Below are positions 9,211 to 18,071 of a stretch of DNA of 64,000 bases, in pieces. A program made the position numbers and the translations under genes. Under the pieces are notes generated by a model. That model searched no databases. It had not been told where the DNA came from and saw only the letters and a list, made by a program, of their open reading frames with translations. The stretch lies in the NCBI GenBank assembly GCA_017535315.1, contig JAFXUD010000002.1, positions 248,001 through 312,000 of the forward strand. Direction: 5' to 3'. The DNA comes from Victivallales bacterium. GTDB taxonomy: Bacteria; Verrucomicrobiota; Lentisphaeria; Oligosphaerales; Oligosphaeraceae. Position 1 is the stretch's first letter. Each line of letters opens with the position of its first letter.

Positions 9211-9255
9211 TTAGAAGCCGAAGCTCAAACCAGTCCTGTAAACCACCAGATTGGA
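9211..9255 (-). pseudogene. 3' relic of an outer-membrane beta-barrel gene
   Basis: The minus strand from 9255 to the TAA at 9213-9211 reads SNLVVYRTGLSFGF followed by stop. The ending has Tyr at -9, Leu at -5, Phe at -3 and terminal Phe, the established C-terminal signature of BAM-recognised outer-membrane barrels. Upstream, the frame runs straight into hairpin repeat copy 1 (9256-9303) with no plausible start. A terminator follows at 9119-9166, as expected for a real gene end. I infer a truncated remnant; a chance match over 14 residues cannot be excluded. Confidence 0.45.
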
Positions 9256-9303
9256 TAAAGAGGTAATTTCAAAACTAGCGCATTTCGATGATAGTTTTGA
9301 AAA
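9256..9303. repeat. Hairpin repeat, copy 1 (degraded)
   Basis: Starts taaagaggtaatttcaaaac and continues tagcgcattt, matching the left arm of the 80-bp hairpin at 9541-9620. Its own right arm is shortened: ttcaaaacta (9268-9277) pairs with tagttttgaa (9292-9301). It lies on the far side of tRNA-Leu from copy 2. Confidence 0.8.
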
Positions 9304-9337
9304 ATACAACTTTCGTAATAGGAACACTGCGAAGCAA

Positions 9338-9378
9338 TAAAAAAGCCCTGAATGCCAAAAAATGGCTAAAACCAGGGC
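9338..9378 (-). terminator. Intrinsic terminator after tRNA-Leu
   Basis: On the minus strand GCCCTG (9378-9373) pairs with CAGGGC (9350-9345) across a loop that includes gccatttttt, and six T follow. It lies 17 bases past the encoded CCA of the tRNA, so it ends a single-gene tRNA transcript. Confidence 0.75.
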
Positions 9379-9394
9379 AATTTGTGCTTATATT

Positions 9395-9480
9395 TGGTAC
9401 CGGAAGTGGGACTTGAACCCACACGCCCTCACGGGCGCCAGATTTTGAGTCTAGTGCGTCTGCCATTCCGCCATTCCGGC
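9395..9480 (-). tRNA. tRNA-Leu (anticodon CAA)
   Basis: 86 bases including encoded CCA. The acceptor stem GCCGGAA pairs with TTCCGGT (a G-U at position 1-72). The anticodon stem CTAGA/TCTGG holds loop CTCAAAA, giving anticodon CAA, which reads UUG. A long variable arm (CGCCC gtga GGGCG) is typical of class II leucine tRNAs, and the T arm contains GGGTTCAAGTCCC. A promoter is visible at 9494-9521 and a terminator at 9338-9378. Two of the four CCGG sites seen in the window are in this gene, where stem pairing constrains them. Confidence 0.95.
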
Positions 9481-9493
9481 TCAACTACTCATT

Positions 9494-9521
9494 AATATAA
9501 TCCTGAATGGCAAATGCGCAA
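9494..9521 (-). promoter_or_regulatory. Sigma-70-type promoter of tRNA-Leu
   Basis: On the minus strand TTGCGC (9521-9516) and TATATT (9499-9494) are separated by 16 bases, and the tRNA begins 13 bases past the -10 box. Spacing and position fit a stable-RNA promoter. Confidence 0.6.
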
Positions 9522-9540
9522 ATCCATAATGCTTTTTTTG

Positions 9541-9620
9541 TAAAGAGGCAATTTCAAAACTAGCGCCAAATGCGCTAAGAGACGGGCGCATTTGGCGCTA
9601 GTTTTGAAATTACCTCTTTA
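9541..9620. repeat. 80-bp hairpin repeat, copy 2 (near-perfect)
   Basis: Two 35-base arms (9541-9575 and 9586-9620) are reverse complements with one mismatch, around the 10-base spacer taagagacgg. Arm ends read taaagagg. It sits between the end of the helicase gene (9657) and tRNA-Leu. Shorter matches to its outer part (gaaattacctc or gaggtaattt) occur near 32411, 56309 and 61085. It may double as terminator of the helicase transcript, although no T-run follows. Confidence 0.85.
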
Positions 9621-9656
9621 GGATGTTCATGTTTTCTGCAAGACCGAATGACTTGT

Positions 9657-12600
9657 TTAGATTTTGCCTGATTTCCGTAAGGCTTCCAGGGCGAAGACGA
9701 GATATTTCCGTGCTTTCTGCGTAACAGTCGATAGACCGAAGAGCCTGACGGTTTCACGGAAGAGGGTTTCCTGCTCAATGGAGGCGAAATCGGTCAGGAT
9801 TTCCAGCATGGCGTTTGCCAGTTCCTCGATGGGAATCTCGTCAATGGCGCGTTTGTTCACATCGTTGTTTCCATTTGCGCGGTATTCGTGGTATTCTTCA
9901 GGAATCTGATCATTTTGCCAATAGACTTTTTCCTCCCCAAGCAGTGTGACAGGAATGTTGTTGGGAAGGCAGTCATTCAGAATGGACTGGATGTTTTTGC
10001 CCGCTTGAAGGAATTTCCATGCCCTGGTAATCCGTTTTTTCAGGAGACGTTCATAGATGGGAGCCTCCTGCTGGATGACCTGCATCATCTGCTGGCGGAT
10101 GAACAGGCGTGTCTCCAAGAGGTAGAACTCCTCTTGAGGACGCTCGCAGACGATGCTACAAGCCTCATAGTATTTTTTGGGTTTTTCAACTACGACGTTT
10201 GCACAAATTGGTTTTTCCATGACTGGCTTTGGGGAGGATGGCGGGGTAGCAGGGGGTGTAGAAGTCGCTTCCGACTTGGCCTTCTCCAGAGCATTCAGAA
10301 GCGCATTTTCAGCCTGCTTTCGGTCGAATGCCCAATCGACGCTCCAGGTCTGCCAGAGATGCCAGCCAAGGGATTTAAGCACGCTGTGTCGAATGTGGTC
10401 GCGGTCGCGTGTCGTCTTCTGTGCCGCGTATGCAGGACCGTCGCATTCGATGCCGAGCAGATAGGCGTCTTCTTTTTCAGGATGGCGCACGGCGACGTCG
10501 ATGCGGTAGCCAGAGCAACCGATGTTGCGTTCAACAACATAGCCTTTTTCCTGAAGGAATCGCGCAATTACGGCAGCGAGGTTCTCGGTTTCCGCACTGG
10601 CAGGGCGTACCGTCTGGATGTCGAATCCCTTTTCCGCATAGTCGAGGAAATACTTCAGGTGCGCGGCTCCGACGGCCATGGTGCGCGAAAGTTCAATCTG
10701 GTAGGAGTGGACGGACGAGAAGACAACCACCTGCTCCTTGGCGCGCGTGATGGCCACATTCAGGCGGCGTTCGCCGCCTTGGCGGTTCAGCGGCCCGAAG
10801 TTCATGGAGAACTTGCCTGTGCTGTCAGGCGCATAGCCGATGCTGAACAGGATGACGTCTCGCTCATCGCCCTGCACATTCTCCAGGTTTTTGACAAAGG
10901 GCGGTTCTTCGTTTTGGTCGCTGAAATAATCCTCCAGACTGGGGTGCTTGGAGCGTTCCGCCTCCAGTAGGTCTTCAATCAGGTTCTTCTGCGCCTCGCT
11001 GAAGGTCACAATGCCGATGCTACGCCTTTTATCAGAGTTGCCTTCAAGCTGCTCAAAGACGTAGCGCACGAGTGCCTCTGCTTCCTTGCGGTTGGTGCGG
11101 GTGACCCGTCTGTCATAGATGCCGTCGGGGACAAAATGGAAGCGGACACCCAGACGTTCGGAGAGGCGTGCGGCAGGGAAGGTGAAGAGCCTGTCCTCGT
11201 AGTAGTAGTGGTTGCTGAAGGCTATCAGGGATTCATGGCGGCTACGGTAGTGCCAGTTCAGGTAACTGGAGTGAACGCCTGCCGCGAGGCATTCGTCCAG
11301 GATGCTTTCCATGTCTTCCAAGTCCGTGATTTCCTCGTCGTCATCCACACTGTCGCCTTTTTGGAAGAAGTTGGTTGGCGGCATCTGCTTGGGGTCGCCG
11401 ACGACGATGAGCTGCTTGCCACGCGCGATGACGCCGATGGCGTCCCATACGGGAATCTGGGAGGCTTCGTCGAAGACAACCAGGTCAAACTGCGCGGAAT
11501 CAGCAGGCAGATACTGCGCCACAGAGAGCGGGCTCATCAGGAAACAGGGCTTGAGTGTTCCCGCAAGTGTCGGAATCTCGGAGAGCAACTGGCGGACAGG
11601 CTTCTGGCGCGTCTTCTTCTCGCATTCGCGCTTGAGCAGGCCCAGTTCGGTGCCTTCGGGGCAGGGGCCTGAACGGCGGCGCGGGAGAGTGGCGGCCAGC
11701 TTTGCGAAAACGATTTTTCGTGAGAGTTGGATGTATTTGTCGTCCAGGTCGCAGAATCGGTCGATGCGCTGCTGCTGGTTGAGACCGTTGAATTGCGAGA
11801 GCGTGTGGTTTTCGTTGAGAATTGCGTCCAGCATCCTTCTGAAATAGGCGGTGTCAAAGGCCTCGGAGGCTTGCTGGACAGGAATCAAACCATCTTCCAG
11901 GGCTTCCACGAAACCTTGGATATTGCTGGTCGCAGCCTCCTCATAGAACTTTTTATATCGCAAGAAATTACGTAGACTTTCGCGATGGTCAAAGAGTGCC
12001 TCCGTTTTTTCAGAAAGAGAGGCAAGGCTTTTTTCCTCTGCGAGCGTCTTTGCATAGTCACTTGAGAACCTTTGCATATGTTCTTGGAAGCTGTTCCAGG
12101 ACAGTAGGAAATCGTTGATGAGCTTGTGTTCAGGTGTTTCGTCTGCATAGATGGCTTTGGGCAGGTTTTCCCGACAACGCTTCAGGAGGCTTTCACGCTG
12201 TGTAGTCTCATTCCCAGTGATTTCATGTGCAAGGCCGACGATTTTCTGAGCTGCCTCGATGACAGCTTGCAAGGTTGTCCAGTCAGTGGTCTCCTCCTGC
12301 CATAAATTTCCTAGGAGTTTCTTCCCACGTTCCACCATGCCTTCGTATTTCTCGGATGTCTCATTCCACTGAGCGAAGACGGGAAGCGAACGGCTCAGTT
12401 CCTCAATGGTGAGCTTGGCGCCTCCGAGCTTCTTCAAACCAGCCAGTTCTTTTAGAAGGGCACTATTCTTGAAGGGACGCACCAGGAAGAACGCCTGGCG
12501 GTTCTGTCGGATTCGCGCTTCCAGCCCATTTGTGTCTAGCGAGCGTATCATCTCTAACTTATAGGATTTAAGCTTTTCCATCAGGCTGCGACGCTGTAGC

Positions 12601-15600
12601 GCAATCTCGCTGAGTGTGGAGAGAAACTGCGCATCCTCAATAATACTCTCCGACAGCAAGGCCTCTGGGATCGCAGGCACTGTCTTTAGCGTCTCTCCGA
12701 AGCGTGCCGTGGCATTAATCGTAGCCATCTCGTCAGATGGTTTCAGTCCGAGGTGATTGCAGAACACTGAATAAGCGCTACTCAGGGCGGAAAGCGCATC
12801 TTTAACCTCTTTGGCGGAGGTAAGCATCGTCTTTTCAAAAACGGGACTCCAATCAGCGGGGTCCAACCAGGAGAGTTTCTGGCGTGCATTGGCGTCGAGT
12901 ACCTTGAATGCGCCAGACAGATCGCTGACAAGCTGGACAACTCTCCCATATTCCTCGCGTGTCTGGGTCAGGCAGGAGATGCCGAGCAAATCATCTGGCA
13001 CTTCCTCCGCTTGCATCAGGTGTGAGAAGCATGTGTATGCAGAGAAGCCGTTGGGGTATTGGAAATGCAAGGCCCCCACATAGTCATTCAACTGTTCCCG
13101 AAGAACCTGCAAATTATTGGTAAGCTCTTGCCATTCTGCAGGTTCTTGTGTTTCAGGGACGTTGAGGGCCTCGGAGAACTGAGCTAGCACCTCGCTCTTG
13201 CCTGACTTGTTGGAGTGGAGCTCCAGACAGAACGGGCGTAGCCCCACCTGCGAAAGGCGCTTGTGAACCACATCCAACGCCGCCTTCTTTTCGGAGACGA
13301 AAAGGACGCGCCTGCCCATGGCGAGGTTTTGCGCGATGATGTTGGTGATGGTCTGGGACTTGCCTGTGCCAGGCGGTCCATGGAGGACGAAACTCTTGCC
13401 AAGCGTGGAATAGAGGACGGCAGTGAGTTGCGAGGAATCCGCGCTCATTGGACAGTAGAGTTGCTTTGGGTCAATGTGCTTCCCGATTTCATCGGGCGGG
13501 AATACTTCGATGCCATCGTCAAAGAGGCCGCCGCCCTCCATTAGGTGATTGACCAGCGGATGCTTTTTCAGGATTTCCGCGCGTGCGGTCATGTCCGTCC
13601 ACATAATGAACTTTCCGAAGGAGAACTGGCCGATGCAGGCCTCTTCGCGCACCTCCCAGCCAGGCATGTTCTTGATGGTCTGACGGATAATCTGCATCAC
13701 TAGCGCCACATCGACTCCAGACTTGTCCGTCGGCAACGGAGCCAGTCCAGGGATGGTCAGGTGGAATTGGCTGCGCAATAGCTCCAGCAGAGTTTCGTTG
13801 ATGATGGTCTCCTCGTCCAGACGGACGATTTTGATGCCCTCGACGATGGATTTCCGCACCAGACGTATGGGCACCAGCAGAATAGGAGCCAGATAGCTCT
13901 TTTCGTCACGCGGGGAGACCCTCCATTCGAGAAAGCCGATTCCTGCGAAAATGGTATTAACGCCACCTTCCTCCAAATCGGTTTTCCCCTGGCGGAAGAG
14001 CGCCGTCATACGGCGCGACATGTCATTCAGGGACAGGTTGGTGCAAAGATGCTTTTGCTTTAATTCATTGTCCAGCAGTTCCTTAAGGCTTGTCATTATT
14101 TCACTGTTGCGGAGCATGGCGAGGTCGTGGACATCCTTTTCGCCCAATTCGGCGATGATGGAGTTCAGCGTGAGGGTTTCATTGGCGGCAAGGTAGTTCT
14201 CAAGCGCCGTGATGTCAGGGCAGACCAGCGGAATGACGTACTGTGTGTTGCGGACGTTGAGCAGACGGTTGCGCAGGGAGAGGTCCAGAAGCTTTTGTGT
14301 CCAGCGTGCGATGCGCCCTGAACGGAGCTCCGTCTCCTTCAACGTTGCCAAATCAATTGCCTCTTGCAGCTTTCTCTTGTGCTCTTCGCCGAGAGCATCT
14401 ACGTTGCGTTCTGGTGGCTCGAACTCCATCCCCTCCGTGCTGTGCTTCAAGGGGAGAGGGTGGATGCCGCTGAGGCGCGCGCGCACCACGTCAATGGCGC
14501 ACTTGAAGTCCTTGTCGATGTTGAGATGCTCGGTTCTGGCGACTGCCTCTGCTTCCGAGAAGGTCCTGTTTTTGGTGGCAAGTGTGGTTTCAATGACAAC
14601 AAACTCATCCAAATCCACCAGTTTGCGGATGGTTTGGAGGTCGTCAAGTGGGAGGTTTGGGAAATAGCGGTCAAGGAGATGACAGCCGATGTAGGCGTGG
14701 CTTTCCTGTATTAAGATGACAGGGTGCAAGCCGCACTGCTCCATGACCGAGGCAAAAAGCAGGGTGGTGTCCAGGCAGGTGCCGAGGCGGAACTTGTAGA
14801 TGCTGTCGGCAAAGCGGATGCGCTGGCCTGGTGTGCCGAAGGAGGAGGGGGGATTGGAGTAGCTGATGCCCCAACTGTGGATGGCACGGTAGATGGCGGC
14901 GCAGATTTCATAGACGCGATGCCTGTCTGCCTGGTAGCCTTGGATGGAATCGGAGGCTGTTGCCTTCTTCAGCTCTTCGGCAACGATGGACAACAGGTGG
15001 TTGACGACCTCCAGATTGGGTGTCACATAAGCGCAGATGAGTTCGGGGAAGATGTTCGTGCCCAGCCACTGGTCGGCAGAAAGCGCGAGCATATCGTGTT
15101 CCTGATGCAGAAGGGTGTTTCCCTCTTGTGTGATTTCCAGGGTCATTTTCCCTTTCAGGGGTTCTGTAAGCGTGGAGAGAAGCTGGTAGTTAAGGGTGAG
15201 ACGAATGTCGTGCAGCGGCAGCTCTTCCTTTGCCTTGAGGCGCTCAATCTTGATGGTGGCTGCATCGAAGAACTCGCTCGTGGAGGCTAGGTGGCATTCC
15301 AGGTTTTCCAAATCATGGTCGGTCTGGTTGACAAGGGTAATCTCCTGGATGACGTTGATGGCGTTCTGCTCCAGGGAAAGGTTGATGGCAGGAATGTAGT
15401 TTACCTTCGCATTGAGTTCTGGTGTGCGTTTATTTTCGGTTGGCAGGGTGTCAACTGTCGGCTCCCCTCCCGTCAGCGGCGCACAGGACTGGTCGGAATC
15501 TGGCACGCCAGATGGGGTGGCCTGGCAGTCCACGGCCTGGGGTTCCGCTGCGGTGGGGTGCGACGGACAGGAGAGGTCGGTATCCTCTGCAGTGGGGTGT

Positions 15601-15650
15601 GGCGAAGAAGGCTGGCTATTGTTGTTTGGGCATTGCATCATGTGGTCCAT
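9657..15650 (-). CDS. DUF4011/DUF3320 SF1 helicase with TGase-like and Vsr-like domains
   Basis: A cytoplasmic-looking protein of 1997 residues. Order: a Pro/Ser/Thr-rich, low-complexity first 60 residues; an Ig-like beta domain (about 70-180); a transglutaminase-like domain with Cys in RLGTCLDTT (near 292) and His in SHAYIG (near 318). Next comes a DUF4011 start (WTQKLLDLSLRNRLLNVRN, near 446), then an SF1 helicase split by a long insert: Walker A GPPGTGKS near 757, Walker B VVFDEASQIP near 1390, GDPKQMPP, and motif VI-like LNVAITRAKEQ. A Vsr-like/PD-(D/E)xK nuclease has YRIDVAV and GIECDGPAY (about 1735-1790), and a DUF3320 module closes the protein. Such helicase-nucleases are often linked to DNA defence. 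The two preceding genes encode membrane proteins and the gap is 42 bases. The target is unknown. Confidence 0.85.
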   Translation of the reverse strand: MDHMMQCPNNNSQPSSPHPTAEDTDLSCPSHPTAAEPQAVDCQATPSGVPDSDQSCAPLTGGEPTVDTLPTENKRTPELNAKVNYIPAINLSLEQNAINVIQEITLVNQTDHDLENLECHLASTSEFFDAATIKIERLKAKEELPLHDIRLTLNYQLLSTLTEPLKGKMTLEITQEGNTLLHQEHDMLALSADQWLGTNIFPELICAYVTPNLEVVNHLLSIVAEELKKATASDSIQGYQADRHRVYEICAAIYRAIHSWGISYSNPPSSFGTPGQRIRFADSIYKFRLGTCLDTTLLFASVMEQCGLHPVILIQESHAYIGCHLLDRYFPNLPLDDLQTIRKLVDLDEFVVIETTLATKNRTFSEAEAVARTEHLNIDKDFKCAIDVVRARLSGIHPLPLKHSTEGMEFEPPERNVDALGEEHKRKLQEAIDLATLKETELRSGRIARWTQKLLDLSLRNRLLNVRNTQYVIPLVCPDITALENYLAANETLTLNSIIAELGEKDVHDLAMLRNSEIMTSLKELLDNELKQKHLCTNLSLNDMSRRMTALFRQGKTDLEEGGVNTIFAGIGFLEWRVSPRDEKSYLAPILLVPIRLVRKSIVEGIKIVRLDEETIINETLLELLRSQFHLTIPGLAPLPTDKSGVDVALVMQIIRQTIKNMPGWEVREEACIGQFSFGKFIMWTDMTARAEILKKHPLVNHLMEGGGLFDDGIEVFPPDEIGKHIDPKQLYCPMSADSSQLTAVLYSTLGKSFVLHGPPGTGKSQTITNIIAQNLAMGRRVLFVSEKKAALDVVHKRLSQVGLRPFCLELHSNKSGKSEVLAQFSEALNVPETQEPAEWQELTNNLQVLREQLNDYVGALHFQYPNGFSAYTCFSHLMQAEEVPDDLLGISCLTQTREEYGRVVQLVSDLSGAFKVLDANARQKLSWLDPADWSPVFEKTMLTSAKEVKDALSALSSAYSVFCNHLGLKPSDEMATINATARFGETLKTVPAIPEALLSESIIEDAQFLSTLSEIALQRRSLMEKLKSYKLEMIRSLDTNGLEARIRQNRQAFFLVRPFKNSALLKELAGLKKLGGAKLTIEELSRSLPVFAQWNETSEKYEGMVERGKKLLGNLWQEETTDWTTLQAVIEAAQKIVGLAHEITGNETTQRESLLKRCRENLPKAIYADETPEHKLINDFLLSWNSFQEHMQRFSSDYAKTLAEEKSLASLSEKTEALFDHRESLRNFLRYKKFYEEAATSNIQGFVEALEDGLIPVQQASEAFDTAYFRRMLDAILNENHTLSQFNGLNQQQRIDRFCDLDDKYIQLSRKIVFAKLAATLPRRRSGPCPEGTELGLLKRECEKKTRQKPVRQLLSEIPTLAGTLKPCFLMSPLSVAQYLPADSAQFDLVVFDEASQIPVWDAIGVIARGKQLIVVGDPKQMPPTNFFQKGDSVDDDEEITDLEDMESILDECLAAGVHSSYLNWHYRSRHESLIAFSNHYYYEDRLFTFPAARLSERLGVRFHFVPDGIYDRRVTRTNRKEAEALVRYVFEQLEGNSDKRRSIGIVTFSEAQKNLIEDLLEAERSKHPSLEDYFSDQNEEPPFVKNLENVQGDERDVILFSIGYAPDSTGKFSMNFGPLNRQGGERRLNVAITRAKEQVVVFSSVHSYQIELSRTMAVGAAHLKYFLDYAEKGFDIQTVRPASAETENLAAVIARFLQEKGYVVERNIGCSGYRIDVAVRHPEKEDAYLLGIECDGPAYAAQKTTRDRDHIRHSVLKSLGWHLWQTWSVDWAFDRKQAENALLNALEKAKSEATSTPPATPPSSPKPVMEKPICANVVVEKPKKYYEACSIVCERPQEEFYLLETRLFIRQQMMQVIQQEAPIYERLLKKRITRAWKFLQAGKNIQSILNDCLPNNIPVTLLGEEKVYWQNDQIPEEYHEYRANGNNDVNKRAIDEIPIEELANAMLEILTDFASIEQETLFRETVRLFGLSTVTQKARKYLVFALEALRKSGKI

Positions 15651-15692
15651 TATGGTGAAATAGGCTGTTCAGGGTATGGCGAATAGTGGTTT

Positions 15693-16889
15693 TCAGCGGT
15701 TCTGGTGGTGCGCCTTGATTTTCTGTATGCTGTCCTTCCCGACGATAGCGGAAATCCAGCAGATAGCGAGGTCGTCGAGCAAGCCGATGACTGGGATGGA
15801 ATCGGGAAAGGCATCGAATGGCATGATAGTCCAGACGACAGCGATGAAGGCTACTGCAATGAAGCGTGGAACGACCGTGAAGTTGGCAAGCAGACGGTTG
15901 CACTCGTAGAGTTCAGGGATAGGGTGCATGACCGTGCCGTTGATGGTGACATCCAGCGAGACAAGACGATACCCTTCCACCATCCGCCGTATGATTTCGT
16001 TCATCATCAGACGCTGTTCATCGCGGGAGTATTCGATGCGTGGAGCATAGCGGTCGCGCACAATCTGCTCGAATTCGCGACCGTTCATCTCGCCGCTCTC
16101 GTAAAGCCTCTCCATTGTGGCTATAATAACCTCAAACATGAGCGCATCGCCTGATTGACTGCCCAGGTGCTTGTGGATGTTGCATAAATAAGCTGTTTTT
16201 CCATAGGGATTCCACTGGAGCGTGACACCCGCGATAAACACCAGAACCGCCAGTAGGAAGGGCCAGTTCAGACCGTTGGCGATAGTTGTTGCAAGCATTA
16301 CCAGCAGGACAATGCACAGGATGGAGAGGCGCACGTGGGAACTGCGGAAACACAGAACCACAAGCACGGTTATCACAAGAAGGGCCAGCCACGGATGGAA
16401 GGCTAGCTCAAGAAGCCATTTGGGCAGCCATGCCTGCAAGGCTTGGGCAAGTGTCATCACGCCATTGTGTAAAGTGTCAAATACCATCTTCAGAATACCC
16501 CTGTTTTCATCGGCATTCTTGATAAGGGCGTATGGTCCGATCATGCGTGAAATCAGCAGGGAGAGCGGTGCCATCATCGCGATTTGCAGGAAGAGGTTTG
16601 GCCCGCCAGGGCGCCCTGTGAAGAGCATGGACCAGTTGAGGTCGCTGGCTATCAGGAAGGCCAGGATGAGGGGGATGATGCCCTGCAATTGGAAACTGTA
16701 GTTTGGGGAGAAAAATGGATCGCGCAGGATGATGAGCACGCTTGCAAGGTAGCAGCAGAGCACCAGCCAGAAGCGCAACGAGGCCAATGATTCCACTCCG
16801 CAGGCCGTGGTGGTCGGGGTGAAAAGGAAGTCCTGCATCGGTCTCCAAAAGAAACTGTTGCCTTTGTCTTTTTGCACAAGTTGGTTCAT
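15693..16889 (-). CDS. Multispanning membrane protein with C-terminal DUF1232
   Basis: The product has 398 residues. Hydrophobic spans are visible near 40-60, 66-84, 100-118, 165-185 and 190-225. They are followed by a roughly 100-residue soluble stretch (YESGEMNGREFEQIVRDRYA) and a C-terminal hydrophobic module reading MPFDAFPDSIPVIGLLDD. That last motif is the DUF1232 signature. The start overlaps the stop of the gene at 16886-18058 by four bases (ATGA), so the two are translationally coupled. The helicase gene starts 42 bases downstream. Function is unknown; membrane sensing or tethering for the helicase is inference from context. Confidence 0.75.
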   Translation of the reverse strand: MNQLVQKDKGNSFFWRPMQDFLFTPTTTACGVESLASLRFWLVLCCYLASVLIILRDPFFSPNYSFQLQGIIPLILAFLIASDLNWSMLFTGRPGGPNLFLQIAMMAPLSLLISRMIGPYALIKNADENRGILKMVFDTLHNGVMTLAQALQAWLPKWLLELAFHPWLALLVITVLVVLCFRSSHVRLSILCIVLLVMLATTIANGLNWPFLLAVLVFIAGVTLQWNPYGKTAYLCNIHKHLGSQSGDALMFEVIIATMERLYESGEMNGREFEQIVRDRYAPRIEYSRDEQRLMMNEIIRRMVEGYRLVSLDVTINGTVMHPIPELYECNRLLANFTVVPRFIAVAFIAVVWTIMPFDAFPDSIPVIGLLDDLAICWISAIVGKDSIQKIKAHHQNR

Positions 16890-18058
16890 TGGTGTTTTCT
16901 GGTTGGAGATAGTTTTTGTTTTTTCAATTTAATGTCGGCGATAATCTCCTGCAGGTCTTTGCTTTCCCAGTGGTTTTCTCCATTGAAATAGTATTTTTCG
17001 GGGAAGAATGGAATGGGAACCAAACCGTCAAGCACCCGTTGGGCAATGAGAAGTTGCAAATCGAGAAACGCAATATCATTTTCATGCTTTGCCGCCAGCG
17101 AATAGGCTTGTTCACGGAACTCTACGCCAGGTTCGCCCACGTCGTCGGGGAGGGTTTTGCCGCCTTCCATGCGCCACCTTGTAATCAGCACCTGGCATTC
17201 TATCAGATCCAGGGTGGTGACGGTGGTCTCGGTCAAGCGTTTTTCGGGTGGCTTGTTGGCATTCAGATTGCGAATTTTCTCGATTTTCGTTTGGGTTCTC
17301 AAACAGGTCATTCTGACTTGATAAGAACGCATTTCATTGTTCAGAACAGCCTCCACACGGTATTCTGCCTTGTGGATATTTTGGAAAGGCTGCCAATCTA
17401 GGCAGATTCTGTAGATTGACCATTCAAGGTTATCTGGGTCAAATTTGTTCGCCATGCCGAGCCATTTTCCCAATTCGGGTGCATCTTTCGGGAAGCCACT
17501 TTTCTGATGCGAGGAGAAAAAGAGGGAGGCTAGCCGTGCATTCGCACGGAAACTCTCTTGGTCCATGAAAATCGCATCCATTTTAGGGGCGATTATCTCC
17601 TTGACTTCCGCAAACCGCCCCGTGTCGTAGGCGGCGGTGGCCTGTTTGAGCAAGGCTGAATATTCGGAACTCACCTTTGACGATGTCTGCGTGTCGATGA
17701 CTAGCACATCGGAGGAATCAACGAGTTTCGGGAAACGTGGACGACAAAAATATACTAGCAACCCGATTGCCACAAAACCGACAAGAAACAGCAGCTTCAT
17801 GGCGGGTGTATAGGCGGGGCGCCGACCGTGCAGAGCCTCCAGCAGTTCTGGAAGCTCATCACGTGGGATGGCCTTTGCCAAAACATGCTCCTCGAACTCC
17901 TTGTCGGCAGGCGCAACACTTCGCGTCTCTGGCAGGAGTACCTGCCCATCCCGCACGACAAGCTCTGTGGAAGGCACATTCGACACGCGCATAGGCGTTG
18001 TCCCCTCCACAACCGCAAGGGCATCGATGGAATGGTCTTTTGGAGAGTCTTCGTTCAT
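16886..18058 (-). CDS. Single-pass membrane protein of unknown function
   Basis: The product has 390 residues. An acidic cytoplasmic N-terminal segment of about 80 residues is followed by one membrane span (MKLLFLVGFVAIGLLVYF, about 85-103). A predicted periplasmic region of nearly 290 residues follows, rich in helix-forming stretches; YDTGRFAEVKEIIAPKMD could be a TPR-like helix pair. No family is recognised. It begins 13 bases after the stop of a glycosidase gene (18072), so it may be co-transcribed with that gene. Its stop overlaps the next start by four bases. Together with the DUF1232 protein and the helicase it forms a tightly packed set. Confidence 0.7.
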   Translation of the reverse strand: MNEDSPKDHSIDALAVVEGTTPMRVSNVPSTELVVRDGQVLLPETRSVAPADKEFEEHVLAKAIPRDELPELLEALHGRRPAYTPAMKLLFLVGFVAIGLLVYFCRPRFPKLVDSSDVLVIDTQTSSKVSSEYSALLKQATAAYDTGRFAEVKEIIAPKMDAIFMDQESFRANARLASLFFSSHQKSGFPKDAPELGKWLGMANKFDPDNLEWSIYRICLDWQPFQNIHKAEYRVEAVLNNEMRSYQVRMTCLRTQTKIEKIRNLNANKPPEKRLTETTVTTLDLIECQVLITRWRMEGGKTLPDDVGEPGVEFREQAYSLAAKHENDIAFLDLQLLIAQRVLDGLVPIPFFPEKYYFNGENHWESKDLQEIIADIKLKKQKLSPTRKHQ

Positions 18059-18071
18059 TTGGATTAAGCCT

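Noticed and set aside
9275-9484. 69-codon open frame SRNGGMADALDSKSG
   Set aside because: It is the translated tRNA-Leu gene, a common false call.
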